This document shows positions 34,180-43,348 of a stretch of 45,219 nt of DNA, one piece after another. The stretch is from an uncultured Geobacter sp. (GTDB lineage: Bacteria > Desulfobacterota > Desulfuromonadia > Geobacterales > Geobacteraceae), in NCBI GenBank assembly GCA_903915655.1, contig CAIWTU010000008.1, positions 1-45,219 on the forward strand, given 5' to 3'. The position numbers were made by a program, and so were the translations under genes. The notes under the pieces are model-generated. The model searched no databases. It saw nothing but the letters and a program-made list of their open reading frames with translations, and had not been told where the DNA came from. Every line of letters starts with the position of its first letter. Positions within the stretch are counted from its first letter, which is position 1.

Positions 34180-35110
34180 ACCCCAAAAAAGACCCAAGCT
34201 CTCCAGAGAGGGTTTTGGCGGACAGCTGAACTATTTCTTGTCAAGAGCTGTCACCAATATCAGGCAGAATCTGTTCGTTAACGTTCTTACGATAGGAACC
34301 ATCTCACTCGCAATATTGATAGTCTCTCTTCTTTTGCTGGTCTTCGTAAATCTGGAGAGGGTGACCGATCAATGGAGCGAGAGGGTACAGGTTACGGCAT
34401 ATTTCGACAATGAATTGACACCGCAGGAGTTGCACACCTTAAAATCGAAAATACTCTCTTTAAACGGAACAGGGAAACTGGAATACGTCACAAAAGCCGT
34501 AGCTCTTCAGCGGTTCCAGGCAAGGATGAAAGGACAGGATGCCCTTCTGGAGGGGGTTACCGCAGACATTCTCCCGGCATCACTGGAGATCCAGCTTAAA
34601 AAAGAAAACCGCACCGGTGACTCTTTAAAGGCTTATGTCGACAGGCTTGCCAAAATCCAGGGAATAGCGGAAATACAATACGGGGATGATTGGGTAAGAC
34701 GCTTCAACAAATTTATGGATTTCATGAGGGTCGTAGGAATTTCCCTTGGATGCTTTCTTCTGCTGGCTGTCGTCTTTATTGTCGCAAACACCATAAAGTT
34801 GACCATTTACTCCAGAAAAGAAGAACTGGAGCTGCTGAGTCTTGTTGGCGCCACCCGCTGTTTTATAAAAATGCCTTTTTTAATCGAGGGAATAATACAG
34901 GGTGCGGCAGGATCAATTCTGGCAATTGCAATGCTATCCTCCCTTTATCTCGGATTCCTCCATAACGCCGGCAATTTCATCAGCTTTAATCCAGGGGAAG
35001 CCGATCTTGTTTTTCTTCCCCTCTCTCATCTGTCGGGAGTTTTTTGCGGAGGGATACTACTTGGTTTCATGGGGAGCCTTACTTCCCTGAAACGTTTTAT
35101 CAACTTTTAA
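34166..35110 (+). CDS. ftsX: Cell division protein FtsX
   Basis: FtsX is the integral membrane partner of FtsE that transmits ATPase cycles to periplasmic hydrolase activators. The 314-residue protein has a cytoplasmic N-terminus, a first transmembrane segment (about 40-65), a periplasmic domain (about 66-190, VQVTAYFDNELTPQEL) and three C-terminal transmembrane segments in the FtsX permease domain. It is coupled to ftsE by overlap and lies two bases before the envC-like gene. Confidence 0.94.
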   Translation: MPPSKPQKRPKLSREGFGGQLNYFLSRAVTNIRQNLFVNVLTIGTISLAILIVSLLLLVFVNLERVTDQWSERVQVTAYFDNELTPQELHTLKSKILSLNGTGKLEYVTKAVALQRFQARMKGQDALLEGVTADILPASLEIQLKKENRTGDSLKAYVDRLAKIQGIAEIQYGDDWVRRFNKFMDFMRVVGISLGCFLLLAVVFIVANTIKLTIYSRKEELELLSLVGATRCFIKMPFLIEGIIQGAAGSILAIAMLSSLYLGFLHNAGNFISFNPGEADLVFLPLSHLSGVFCGGILLGFMGSLTSLKRFINF

Positions 35111-35112
35111 TT

Positions 35113-36300
35113 ATGATGAAAATTATCGCAACAACCATTTTTCTTTTTCCAATCCTTGCCTCGATAGCATATGGGGCCGATGTAAGACAACAGTTGCAGG
35201 GCATTTCCAGGGAAATCAAGGAAAAAAAACTGCTCATCAAAAAAACTGCTCAAGTCGAAAACAAAGTCTCCGGGGAACTTGTACAGATAGATAAAAGTCT
35301 CAGGGAAAAACAGTCGAACCTGTCACTCCTGGGGCGTGACCTCCTGGTGGTTGAAAAAAACCTCCAGCGCACCCGGGGTGAAACTGAAACGGCCAGAACC
35401 GATGTCGAGCGGAAACGAAGCGGAATTCAGAAACGACTTGTTTCCCTCTACAAGGCGGGAGATGTCGGGACCATTCGAATGTTTTTCTCTTCCGGCTCTT
35501 TCCCGCAAATGCTTGAAAATCTTCGCTATATGAAATCACTTCTGGAAAACGACAGGAAAATGGTCGCAGAGTACAATGCCAGGATAGAGAAACTTAAGGG
35601 ACTGGAAGGATCTCTGGCGCAGGATGCTTCCCGGAAGGAAAAGATAAAGAGATCCATCGAGATCAAGAAAAATGAAATCGAGGCTGAAAAGAGGAAAAAA
35701 GCCGTTAAACTGGTTCAGGTTAAACAGGAGAAGAAAACCTATCAGACCTCTTTGCTCGAGCTCGAAACAAACGCGAGGAGATTGCAGTCAATCGTAGAAA
35801 GACTCGAGGCAAGAAGTAAAAAACAGCGGCAGACAAAAGAACTCGAAGTGCGCTCCTCAATAAAACCGCTTTCCGTACCCCCTCCACTCTCCGACAAGGG
35901 ATTCGGTTCCCAGAAAGGCCGACTTTCCATGCCGGTAAAGGGTACGGTAATAAGCGGTTTCGGTAAACATAAGCACCCCCAGTTCAACTCCTATACCATG
36001 AGCAACGGCATCTCTATTGCGGCACCCTCCGGATCGGGCGTTCGTGCGGTTTATGAGGGAAAGGTGATTTTTGCGGAATATTTCAAGGGTTACGGCAACA
36101 TGGTTATTCTGGATCATGGCGGGGGCTACTTCAGCCTGTATGCCCATAATGCAACAATGTCTAAAAAGGTCGGGACAAACGTAGAAAAAAACGATATTCT
36201 GGCAACTGTGGGAGACGTAGATTCGCAGAATGGCCCTATGCTCTATTTTGAGATAAGATACCAAGGAAAACCTGTAAATCCAACCCCATGGGTCAGGTGA
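35113..36300 (+). CDS. envC: EnvC-like murein hydrolase activator with degenerate LytM domain
   Basis: EnvC is recruited by FtsEX and activates cell-separation amidases. The 395-residue protein has a signal peptide (about 1-20, cut near SIAYGA), a long coiled coil (about 22-250) and a C-terminal M23/LytM domain (about 275-395) ending LYFEIRYQGKPVNPTPWV, very like EnvC. The zinc-site motif HxxxD is replaced by NGISIAAPSG, though YAHN keeps one histidine. It is therefore probably an activator without endopeptidase activity. The ATG at 35113 is two bases after the ftsX stop; a longer frame upstream lies within ftsX. Confidence 0.9.
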   Translation: MMKIIATTIFLFPILASIAYGADVRQQLQGISREIKEKKLLIKKTAQVENKVSGELVQIDKSLREKQSNLSLLGRDLLVVEKNLQRTRGETETARTDVERKRSGIQKRLVSLYKAGDVGTIRMFFSSGSFPQMLENLRYMKSLLENDRKMVAEYNARIEKLKGLEGSLAQDASRKEKIKRSIEIKKNEIEAEKRKKAVKLVQVKQEKKTYQTSLLELETNARRLQSIVERLEARSKKQRQTKELEVRSSIKPLSVPPPLSDKGFGSQKGRLSMPVKGTVISGFGKHKHPQFNSYTMSNGISIAAPSGSGVRAVYEGKVIFAEYFKGYGNMVILDHGGGYFSLYAHNATMSKKVGTNVEKNDILATVGDVDSQNGPMLYFEIRYQGKPVNPTPWVR

Positions 36301-36328
36301 AATTGAACAAAATCTACCTGGAGGAACA

Positions 36329-37657
36329 ATGTTTAAAAGTAAAGCTGGAAAAAAGATCGCACTCCTTGCTACATTACTCTCCGTACTGGTCCTGGTTATC
36401 GGCATCGGAGCACAACACCGTTGCGCGGCACAAGGGAACAGTGACTACGAGTCGATCGAGTTGTTCACGGACGTCATGAAAATTGTACAGAAAAACTACG
36501 TTGAGGAGGTCGACAGCAAGAAGCTCGTTTACGGGGCGATAAACGGCATGCTCTCTTCTCTCGATCCCCACAGTTCCTTCATGCCACCGGAAATGTACAA
36601 GGAAATGAAAATCGACACAAAGGGTTCTTTCGGCGGACTGGGGATCGAAATAACCATAAAAGACGGTTTCCTGACCGTGATCTCCCCCATAGAGGACACT
36701 CCCGCCTTCAAGGCAGGGATTAAGTCTGGCGATCAGATCCTGAAAATTGAGGGGAAGTTTACCAAGGACATGACTATAATTGATGCCGTCAAGAAGATGA
36801 GGGGTCCGAAAGGGAGTAAAATCAATATCACCATAATGCGTGAAGGCTTTGATAAACCAAGGGAAGTCAACCTGACACGGGATATCGTCCAGATAAAAAG
36901 CGTTAAATTCAAGACGCTTGACGCCGGCTTCGGCTATGTCAGAATTGCCCAGTTTCAGGAAAAAACCGATGAAGACCTCTCCAAGGCTTTAAAGACGCTG
37001 AAAGAAGATAACAAGGGGGCGCTTAAGGGGCTTGTCCTTGATTTACGCAACGATCCAGGAGGTCTTCTTGATCAGGCGGTCAAGGTATGTGATCATTTCG
37101 TCGATAACGGTTTAATCGTCTACACAGAGGGGCGGGACCCCGAATCCAAGATGAAATTTCTTGCTAAAAAAGGGAACAAAGAACCTCTTTACCCGATAGT
37201 AGTGCTGATAAACGGCGGAAGCGCCAGCGCCTCCGAGATTGTTGCCGGCGCCTTGCAGGATCATAATCGGGCGGTCATCATGGGGACACAGAGTTTCGGC
37301 AAGGGCTCGGTCCAGACCATCATTCCGCTTACCGAGGATTCAGGCCTGAGGTTGACAACAGCTCTCTATTACACTCCGAAAGGTCGCTCCATACAGGCAA
37401 AGGGGATCGTACCCGATATTACTGTAGAAGCTCTGGAATTGGCAACCGTCGAAAAGAAGAATACTCTCCACATCAGAGAAAAAGATCTGGAAAATCATTT
37501 TGAGACTGAGCCCAAAGATAGCAAGGTAGAACAGACGAAACCGACAAAACCTGTTGTCAAGCTTGATGAGCCGATGCGGGGAGACTATCAGCTTCTGCGG
37601 GCACTTGACCTGCTGCGTGGTTGGGACATACTCAAGAAGACAAACAAGACTGGATAA
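36329..37657 (+). CDS. ctpA: C-terminal processing peptidase (S41 family)
   Basis: CtpA/Prc-type proteases cut periplasmic proteins at C-termini and often regulate peptidoglycan hydrolases. The 442-residue protein has an N-terminal signal/anchor (about 8-30), a PDZ domain (about 95-175, GLGIEITIKDG through GDQILKI) and the S41 protease domain with the catalytic Ser in NGGSASASEIVAGAL (about residue 302) and Lys in GTQSFGKGSVQ (about 327). ATG with GGAGG upstream. It follows envC by 28 bases, a grouping that suggests control of the division hydrolase system. Confidence 0.95.
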   Translation: MFKSKAGKKIALLATLLSVLVLVIGIGAQHRCAAQGNSDYESIELFTDVMKIVQKNYVEEVDSKKLVYGAINGMLSSLDPHSSFMPPEMYKEMKIDTKGSFGGLGIEITIKDGFLTVISPIEDTPAFKAGIKSGDQILKIEGKFTKDMTIIDAVKKMRGPKGSKINITIMREGFDKPREVNLTRDIVQIKSVKFKTLDAGFGYVRIAQFQEKTDEDLSKALKTLKEDNKGALKGLVLDLRNDPGGLLDQAVKVCDHFVDNGLIVYTEGRDPESKMKFLAKKGNKEPLYPIVVLINGGSASASEIVAGALQDHNRAVIMGTQSFGKGSVQTIIPLTEDSGLRLTTALYYTPKGRSIQAKGIVPDITVEALELATVEKKNTLHIREKDLENHFETEPKDSKVEQTKPTKPVVKLDEPMRGDYQLLRALDLLRGWDILKKTNKTG

Positions 37658-37735
37658 GCCGATATAGCTCTCTGCCCGGTTTGGAGAGGTAAATTTTATC
37701 TGACTATCCAGCATATTTTCTCATCTCGCAATAAA

Positions 37736-37770
37736 GCCTCCCCTCCCCTGACGCGAGGGGAGGCGAAAGC
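37736..37770 (+). terminator. Terminator-like hairpin after ctpA
   Basis: GCCTCCCCTC (37736-37745) pairs perfectly with GAGGGGAGGC (37755-37764) over a nine-base loop. A second small hairpin AGCC/GGCT and CTCTTTAAAA follow. The T-tract is poor, so efficiency is uncertain. The strong stem between ctpA and the next gene marks a likely operon end. Confidence 0.5.
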
Positions 37771-37866
37771 CGTAAGAGAGGCTCTTTAAAATAACTTCGT
37801 AAACTTACTTATCCCGTTTATAGGGGTTAGAGAGAAGACAAGTTGGCCAACGCACAGGGGGATATC

Positions 37867-39888
37867 ATGGATAACGACGATTCAAAAAAGGGCGTCAAAT
37901 TTCTGTCGGGCGATGACTTGAAAATGTTTCGTGGCCTGACCCGGCGGGAATTTATTAAATATTCCGGTGGAACGGTTGCATGCATCTACCTCGGTTTGTT
38001 GACTACCGGTTGCGGCAGTAACAGCGGCAGTCAAATCGTTCGATACCCGATTGATGACACAGTAGTCAAGACAACGTCGCGGGTGCTGTCATTTCCCATA
38101 CCGCCTCAACCGGCCGGTCCAGACTCGGGCACGGGCCTCTATCTCTCTGAGCTTCCCCTGATTCAGCAGTACGGCAAATATGGTTACGGTGATTGGAGCT
38201 ACAGCTCAGAAGGGCTCCAGATACTACCGCGGTTCGATCTCATGTCGGATGCTTTTCCTGCAACCGCCGCGTCGCTCACCCGGATTGAGCAATTCACCAA
38301 CTTCTTTACCATAAGCGATATCCATATCACCGACAAGGAAGCGCCAAACCAGTTGATCTACCTCCAGCAAGAGGATCCAGAGAACGCCGGCACAAACACT
38401 TCCATCTACTCACCGGTCATGACCTGCACAACCCATGTGCTGGACGCCGCCATTCAGACGGTAAACGCCCTTCACAAGAAAAATTCCTTCGATTTCGGCA
38501 TCTCCCTGGGCGACACCTGCAACAATACTTCGTACAACGAACTGAGGTGGTATATCGACGTCATTGACGGCAAGCTCATTACCCCGAGTTCCGGCGCTCA
38601 TCTCGGCGCCGGCAGCATCGACTATCAGAGGCCGTACCAGGCCGCAGGACTCGATAAATCGATCCCCTTTTATCAGGCTATCGGTAACCACGATCACTTC
38701 TTCATCGGTTCGTTCCCTGTCGATGCGATCCCGTCTCTTGGACTCCGGCAGTCATACCTCAGCAAGACCGTCTGGGCGGTACCAGATAACATACTCACCC
38801 CTGATCCAGACAACTTTCCGGCCTTGTTCGATATGAATAATTTTACGAAGGAGCCAAAATATTATGCGGGTGTACTTAACGGCTTAACGCCGACAGGGAC
38901 AATTATCGATCAAGGGACCTTAAGCGCTCAGCCGACTGTTGCCGCCGATCCCAATCGTCGCTCGCTCTTGAGAACCGAATGGATCCACGAATTTTTCAAC
39001 ACCTCTACCACTCCGGTCGGGCACGGTTTCAATCTGGTCGATCCCACCCAGCAGGCCGGTTTTGCCTGTTACAGCTTTTTGCCGGACCCGAAAGTGCCAC
39101 TCAAGATAATCGTCCTTGACAATACCCAATCAGAAACCGACGGTTCTACCGATATCCATGGTCACGGGTTTCTTGACGCAAACCGGTGGGCCTGGCTCAA
39201 AGCGGAACTCGTGGCCGGTCAGTATGCCAATCAGCTGATGATCATTGCAGCCCACGTGCCGATCGCTGTTGCAAATATTGGCACCGAAATGGAATGGTGG
39301 GAATCCGACAAAGATCCGAATGCTACAGAACAGAATGCCGTAACGCTGAAGGAGCTGGTCAGGACACTTCAGGAGACCCCGAATCTTCTCCTCTGGATCT
39401 CCGGGCACCGTCATTTAAATACCGTTAAGGCTTTCGTTTCACCCGACCGTGTCAACGCTCCTGAAAAAGGGTTCTGGCAGGTTGAAACCTCATCCTTACG
39501 TGATTTACCTCAACAGTTCCGCACCTTCGAGATCTACCTCAACAGCGACTATACAGTTTCTATCGTTACGACCAACGTTGATCCGGCCGTCAGAGAAGGG
39601 AGTCCGGCTGCGACATCACGTTATTATTCAATCGCGACACAGCAGATAATCCAGACCGACTTACAGGAAAATGACCACAACTATCTGACGGCGTACGGTA
39701 TCCCTGGTGGTATTCCTGTTGAGAGCATGGACCCATCTCGGCTCCAGAATGGCGATACCGACCCAACTATTATTTACGGGTCGGTGCCTGGAGTCCCGTA
39801 CTGCGCCTCGTACAATGCGGAACTGTACAAGCAGCTCAGTCCTGCGATGATCAGCGTGCTGAAAGCGAACTACCCGATAGCCAGATAA
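37867..39888 (+). CDS. Tat-exported lipoprotein metallophosphoesterase (TIGR03768-like)
   Basis: This 673-residue protein has a twin-arginine signal TRREFIK (about residues 25-31) followed by a hydrophobic stretch and a lipobox LLTTGC (cysteine about 49), so it is probably a folded exported lipoprotein. The calcineurin-like core has its motifs in order: SDIHITD, SLGDTCNN, IGNHDH, AAHVPIA and SGHRHLN, all with expected metal ligands. The layout matches the TIGR03768 group, whose substrate is unknown. The ATG at 37867 has AGGGGG six bases upstream; a TTG at 37843 is possible. It stands alone between a hairpin and the transporter gene. Confidence 0.88.
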   Translation: MDNDDSKKGVKFLSGDDLKMFRGLTRREFIKYSGGTVACIYLGLLTTGCGSNSGSQIVRYPIDDTVVKTTSRVLSFPIPPQPAGPDSGTGLYLSELPLIQQYGKYGYGDWSYSSEGLQILPRFDLMSDAFPATAASLTRIEQFTNFFTISDIHITDKEAPNQLIYLQQEDPENAGTNTSIYSPVMTCTTHVLDAAIQTVNALHKKNSFDFGISLGDTCNNTSYNELRWYIDVIDGKLITPSSGAHLGAGSIDYQRPYQAAGLDKSIPFYQAIGNHDHFFIGSFPVDAIPSLGLRQSYLSKTVWAVPDNILTPDPDNFPALFDMNNFTKEPKYYAGVLNGLTPTGTIIDQGTLSAQPTVAADPNRRSLLRTEWIHEFFNTSTTPVGHGFNLVDPTQQAGFACYSFLPDPKVPLKIIVLDNTQSETDGSTDIHGHGFLDANRWAWLKAELVAGQYANQLMIIAAHVPIAVANIGTEMEWWESDKDPNATEQNAVTLKELVRTLQETPNLLLWISGHRHLNTVKAFVSPDRVNAPEKGFWQVETSSLRDLPQQFRTFEIYLNSDYTVSIVTTNVDPAVREGSPAATSRYYSIATQQIIQTDLQENDHNYLTAYGIPGGIPVESMDPSRLQNGDTDPTIIYGSVPGVPYCASYNAELYKQLSPAMISVLKANYPIAR

Positions 39889-40055
39889 GGTCCGATTACC
39901 AGAGGCTTCGCACAAACGACCGGGCCAGGACAGATTTGCTTACGTTTGGAGAGCTGTTATGGGACAGGGTAGCCTCGTATCGCGTCGCCATTCCAGAGAA
40001 AGAGTGGAGACGGTAAGGAGTGAAGGGTCTGTCTCCCTTTTGGAAAGGAAAGATA

Positions 40056-41411
40056 ATGAGTAAAAAAGTCGTGATCTGTGCAGTGATCGCGGCGCTGGGC
40101 GGATTCCTGTTCGGCTTCGATACGGTGGTAATCTCGGGTGCGGAGAAGACCATTCAGGCGCTCTGGGGGTTAAGTCCGGCAATGCATGGTCTAGCCATGG
40201 GAGCTGCCTTGTGGGGTACGGTGCTCGGATCACTGATCGGAAGCTGGCCTACGGATAAGTTCGGTCGTAAAAAAACACTCTTTTGCATCGGAGCGTTGTT
40301 CCTTGTCGGGTCGCTCTGGTCCGCAGTTGCGGCTGAGGTCTATTCTTTTATGATCGCGCGGTTCATGGGCGGCATCGCGATCGGCATCTCCACGGTGGCC
40401 TCGCCGCTCTACATCTCGGAGATTGCGCCGCCAGCGCATCGCGGACGGCTCGCGGGCATGTTTCAGTTAAACATCGTCTTCGGTATTCTCGTCGCCTTTC
40501 TGTCGAACTATCTTCTTGCCGGCATCGGTGAGAATGCGTGGCGCTGGATGCTTGGCGTGATGGCTGCGCCTTCGATTATGTATACGCTCGCTTGCCTGGC
40601 CATTCCAGAGAGTCCGCGCTGGCTGGTCGGCCGCGAGGGGAACCGCGCCGCTGCGATCCAGGTCCTCGGGCTCATCGAGCCCGAAGCATCCGCAGCCGAG
40701 CTTGAAGCGAAGGTTTCCGAAATTGCTGCGGCCTCCCAAGAGAAGGTCAGCGGTGCGGGCTTCTGGAGCAAGCCGTTGCGAATTCCGATCATGCTTGCGA
40801 TCCTCATCGCTTTCTTCAATCAACTCTCCGGCATCAATGCGATCCTTTATTTTGCGCCGCGCATTTTTGAACTTACGGGACTCGGTGCCAAGGCTGCGCT
40901 GTTGCAGTCGGTCGGGATCGGAATCACCAACCTCATCTTCACCCTCGTGGGACTATGGCTGATCGACCGCCTCGGACGCAAGCAGTTGCTGACGATCGGT
41001 TCATTTGGCTACATCGCGTCGCTCGGACTCTGCGCATGGGCGTTCTTCACAGGCCATTTCAAAATCGTCCCTGCCTGCATCTTCGCCTTCATCGCAGCGC
41101 ATGCTGTGGGACAGGGTGCGGTGATATGGGTTTTTATCTCGGAGATTTTCCCAAACCGTCACCGGGCGGAAGGACAGTCCCTCGGCAGCTTCACGCATTG
41201 GATCTTTGCTGCGCTGCTGACCTCGTTCTTCCCGTCGCTTGTGGCGCTGTTCGTTCCGACCAAGGATGCGCCTCCGGGACCTGCCGGCTACATCTTCCTC
41301 TTTTTCTGCGGCATGATGGCGCTGCAGCTCGTCTGGGTGAAGTTAATGGTGCCAGAGACCAAAGGCGTGCCACTTGAGCAGATGCAGAAGAAACTTGGTA
41401 TGAGGTCATAG
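40056..41411 (+). CDS. Sugar-porter family MFS transporter
   Basis: This 451-residue protein has the twelve-helix major facilitator layout with sugar-porter signatures: GGFLFGFDTVVISG in helix 1, DKFGRKK in loop 2-3, PLYISEIAPPAHRGRL after helix 4, PESPRWL before the central loop, QLSGINAILYFAPRIF in helix 7, DRLGRKQ in loop 8-9 and VPETKGVPLEQMQ at the end. It probably imports a monosaccharide with protons; the substrate is not readable. The ATG at 40056 has AAAGGAAAG upstream. Third positions are visibly richer in G and C than in neighbouring genes, which suggests acquisition from another lineage. Confidence 0.92.
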   Translation: MSKKVVICAVIAALGGFLFGFDTVVISGAEKTIQALWGLSPAMHGLAMGAALWGTVLGSLIGSWPTDKFGRKKTLFCIGALFLVGSLWSAVAAEVYSFMIARFMGGIAIGISTVASPLYISEIAPPAHRGRLAGMFQLNIVFGILVAFLSNYLLAGIGENAWRWMLGVMAAPSIMYTLACLAIPESPRWLVGREGNRAAAIQVLGLIEPEASAAELEAKVSEIAAASQEKVSGAGFWSKPLRIPIMLAILIAFFNQLSGINAILYFAPRIFELTGLGAKAALLQSVGIGITNLIFTLVGLWLIDRLGRKQLLTIGSFGYIASLGLCAWAFFTGHFKIVPACIFAFIAAHAVGQGAVIWVFISEIFPNRHRAEGQSLGSFTHWIFAALLTSFFPSLVALFVPTKDAPPGPAGYIFLFFCGMMALQLVWVKLMVPETKGVPLEQMQKKLGMRS

Positions 41412-41460
41412 CTCCAGATAGCTCCTGCTTGGGAATTCAGTATGCACGGCCACGTTCTAC

Positions 41461-41730
41461 AGCGAGTGTCCGAACTTGTTTGAGTGCGCTTTTTCAAAGA
41501 TAGCACGATCATTTTTACGGCACATCCGCGTTACTTCCAGAGAAGAACTGAAAGAGCAGATACTCAAAGTAATTTCTGAAATCAATGAAGCACCTGTTCC
41601 ATTTCGTCCGAAAATATTAGGGTTCATCTACAGAAATTCGCATCGAACGGGAAGATGCGCGGAGGAGTGGACCATGCGAAATCTCTCTATTTTAGATGAT
41701 TTCCTTGACATGACCGGGAGATGGGGATAG
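41461..41730 (+). pseudogene. Remnant of an IS630-type transposase
   Basis: The ORF contains FSKIARSFLRHIRVTSREEL and KVISEINEAPVPFR, the C-terminal signature of IS630-family transposases. Just upstream, bases around 41461-41490 encode remains of the preceding ASWLNxFE motif in a shifted frame, and the tail after VPFR is unrelated to the family. The N-terminal catalytic DDE core is missing. It is therefore a broken 3' fragment without terminal repeats that I can identify. Confidence 0.6.
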
Positions 41731-41789
41731 CCTAATTAAAGTTAACGGGGGGGGATCTGTTCACAGATTCCAGCCGTTCACATGAAAAG

Positions 41790-41826
41790 CCGCTTTTACC
41801 GCTTTGTGCCGGTAGGGCGGTTTTTT
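41790..41826 (+). terminator. Strong rho-independent terminator
   Basis: CCGCTTTTACCG (41790-41801) pairs with CGGTAGGGCGG (41810-41820) with one bulge and some G-U pairs over an eight-base loop, followed by T6 (41821-41826) and another T-run. It lies past the transposase remnant, in the gap before glgC. The rest of the gap to 42078 shows no gene; it contains tandem CCCCATTTT-like words near 41866-41881. Confidence 0.75.
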
Positions 41827-42078
41827 GCGTTTTTGACCCCAACTTGTCAACTTGAAAACCCCCATTTTGTGACCCCATTTTAGGGCCCGGTCCTAGAAGA
41901 CACCCCTCCTGGAGAAGAGATTTCTACTGACAACGGTAGACGTACAGTCTGCGGATGATGTCGAAAAGTGCCTGCTTTGATTTAAAACCGTAGAGTTATA
42001 ACGCTTACCTGCTTTTGTCTGTGTGGGTCTGTGGCCAACCGATTGTATTTACCCCCGATTATTTAGCCACTACAATTT

Positions 42079-43290
42079 TCAGGGAGTGAAAATGTAGCCT
42101 TTTGAAACAACAGTAATCCCGTCTATTACCTTGAATCCTCGCAATTCATCCTGCTCCGTTGAGAAACCTATCTGTGCGAAAGGGGGTACTTTCACATTTT
42201 TGTCTATTATAGATTTTCTAATCTTGGCACCTTCTCCGATAGTGACTCCCGAAAAGATGACACTCTCGTCTATCGTCGCCTTTTTCTGGACGCAGACTCT
42301 TTGACTGAGCACCGAATTGCTTATTTCAGCCTGGGTAACGATACACCCTCCGCTCAGGATTGTATTATCAACCATGGATTGCCTGAAGACGCATTTTGCA
42401 GGTGGGGCAAAGTCGGGAGAAGTCTTTATCGGCCAGCGCTCATTGTAGAGGTTCAGTTCGGGCTCGATGCTGACCAGGTCCATGTTAGCTTCCCAGTATG
42501 AGCGTATCGTTCCGACATCCCGCCAGTAGACATTATCCTCTCCGGGAACCCTGTTACCGGAGAAATCGTAGGCGAACATCCTGACCCCTTTTTTCAGCAT
42601 CAACGGTATGACATCTTTCCCGAAATCGTGCGACGAACCTTCGTTTATTGCGTCTTCCTGCAGAATTTTCATAAGCAGAGAGATATCTGCCAGATAATTC
42701 CCCATAGAGGTGAGACAGTACCCCGGTTTTCCCGGAAGCTCCTTCGGCTGCTGCGGTTTTTCCTCAAAACCGATTATCCTGTTTTGCGCATCGACCTCGA
42801 GGATGCCGAAACGGTAGGCGTCTTCCGACCTTACGATCATCGATGAGATCGTAAATTCAGAGCCTGTCCCCTTATGGTATTCGTCCATCTGACTTACATC
42901 TATCTTGCAGATATGATCTCCTGAAAATATTGCCGCTCTCCTGTAGAGCGGATTGTCTATGAATACATTGAGGTTCTGGTGTACGGCATCTGCCGTGCTT
43001 TTGTACCACTCTTCCCCCAACCGCTTCTGTGCCGGAATGCATTGAACAAAAAAATTATAAACAGGCGCCGAAGGCCAGAGGGTGCTTACATGATTGATCA
43101 GCGGCTGCGACAATGTCTGCACAAGGATTTTTACGTTTTGAATGCCGGAATTTATGAAATTATTAAGAACAAAATCAATAATGCGATACTTCCCGCCAAA
43201 TGGAACCGCGGGCTTGGCCCTCATCGTAGTTAACGGCTTCAACCGCTCTCCGGCACCACCCGCCAGAACTATCCCTAGTAAATCTCTCAT
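42079..43290 (-). CDS. glgC: Glucose-1-phosphate adenylyltransferase
   Basis: GlgC makes ADP-glucose from ATP and glucose-1-phosphate, the committed step of bacterial glycogen synthesis. The 403-residue protein has the nucleotidyltransferase domain with LAGGAGERLKPLT (about 9-21), AKPAVPFGGKYRIIDF (about 25-40), a catalytic-site region with FSGDHICKID, and GFEEKP. A C-terminal left-handed beta-helix follows from about residue 295. The start ATG has AAGGAAAGGAG eight bases upstream. It lies 58 bases downstream of the histidine kinase gene on the same strand. Confidence 0.94.
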   Translation of the reverse strand: MRDLLGIVLAGGAGERLKPLTTMRAKPAVPFGGKYRIIDFVLNNFINSGIQNVKILVQTLSQPLINHVSTLWPSAPVYNFFVQCIPAQKRLGEEWYKSTADAVHQNLNVFIDNPLYRRAAIFSGDHICKIDVSQMDEYHKGTGSEFTISSMIVRSEDAYRFGILEVDAQNRIIGFEEKPQQPKELPGKPGYCLTSMGNYLADISLLMKILQEDAINEGSSHDFGKDVIPLMLKKGVRMFAYDFSGNRVPGEDNVYWRDVGTIRSYWEANMDLVSIEPELNLYNERWPIKTSPDFAPPAKCVFRQSMVDNTILSGGCIVTQAEISNSVLSQRVCVQKKATIDESVIFSGVTIGEGAKIRKSIIDKNVKVPPFAQIGFSTEQDELRGFKVIDGITVVSKGYIFTP

Positions 43291-43348
43291 GCAGCGAAAC
43301 TCCTTTCCTTGCTCCTGAATTGGTTAGACCATGTATAAACCTGCGACT

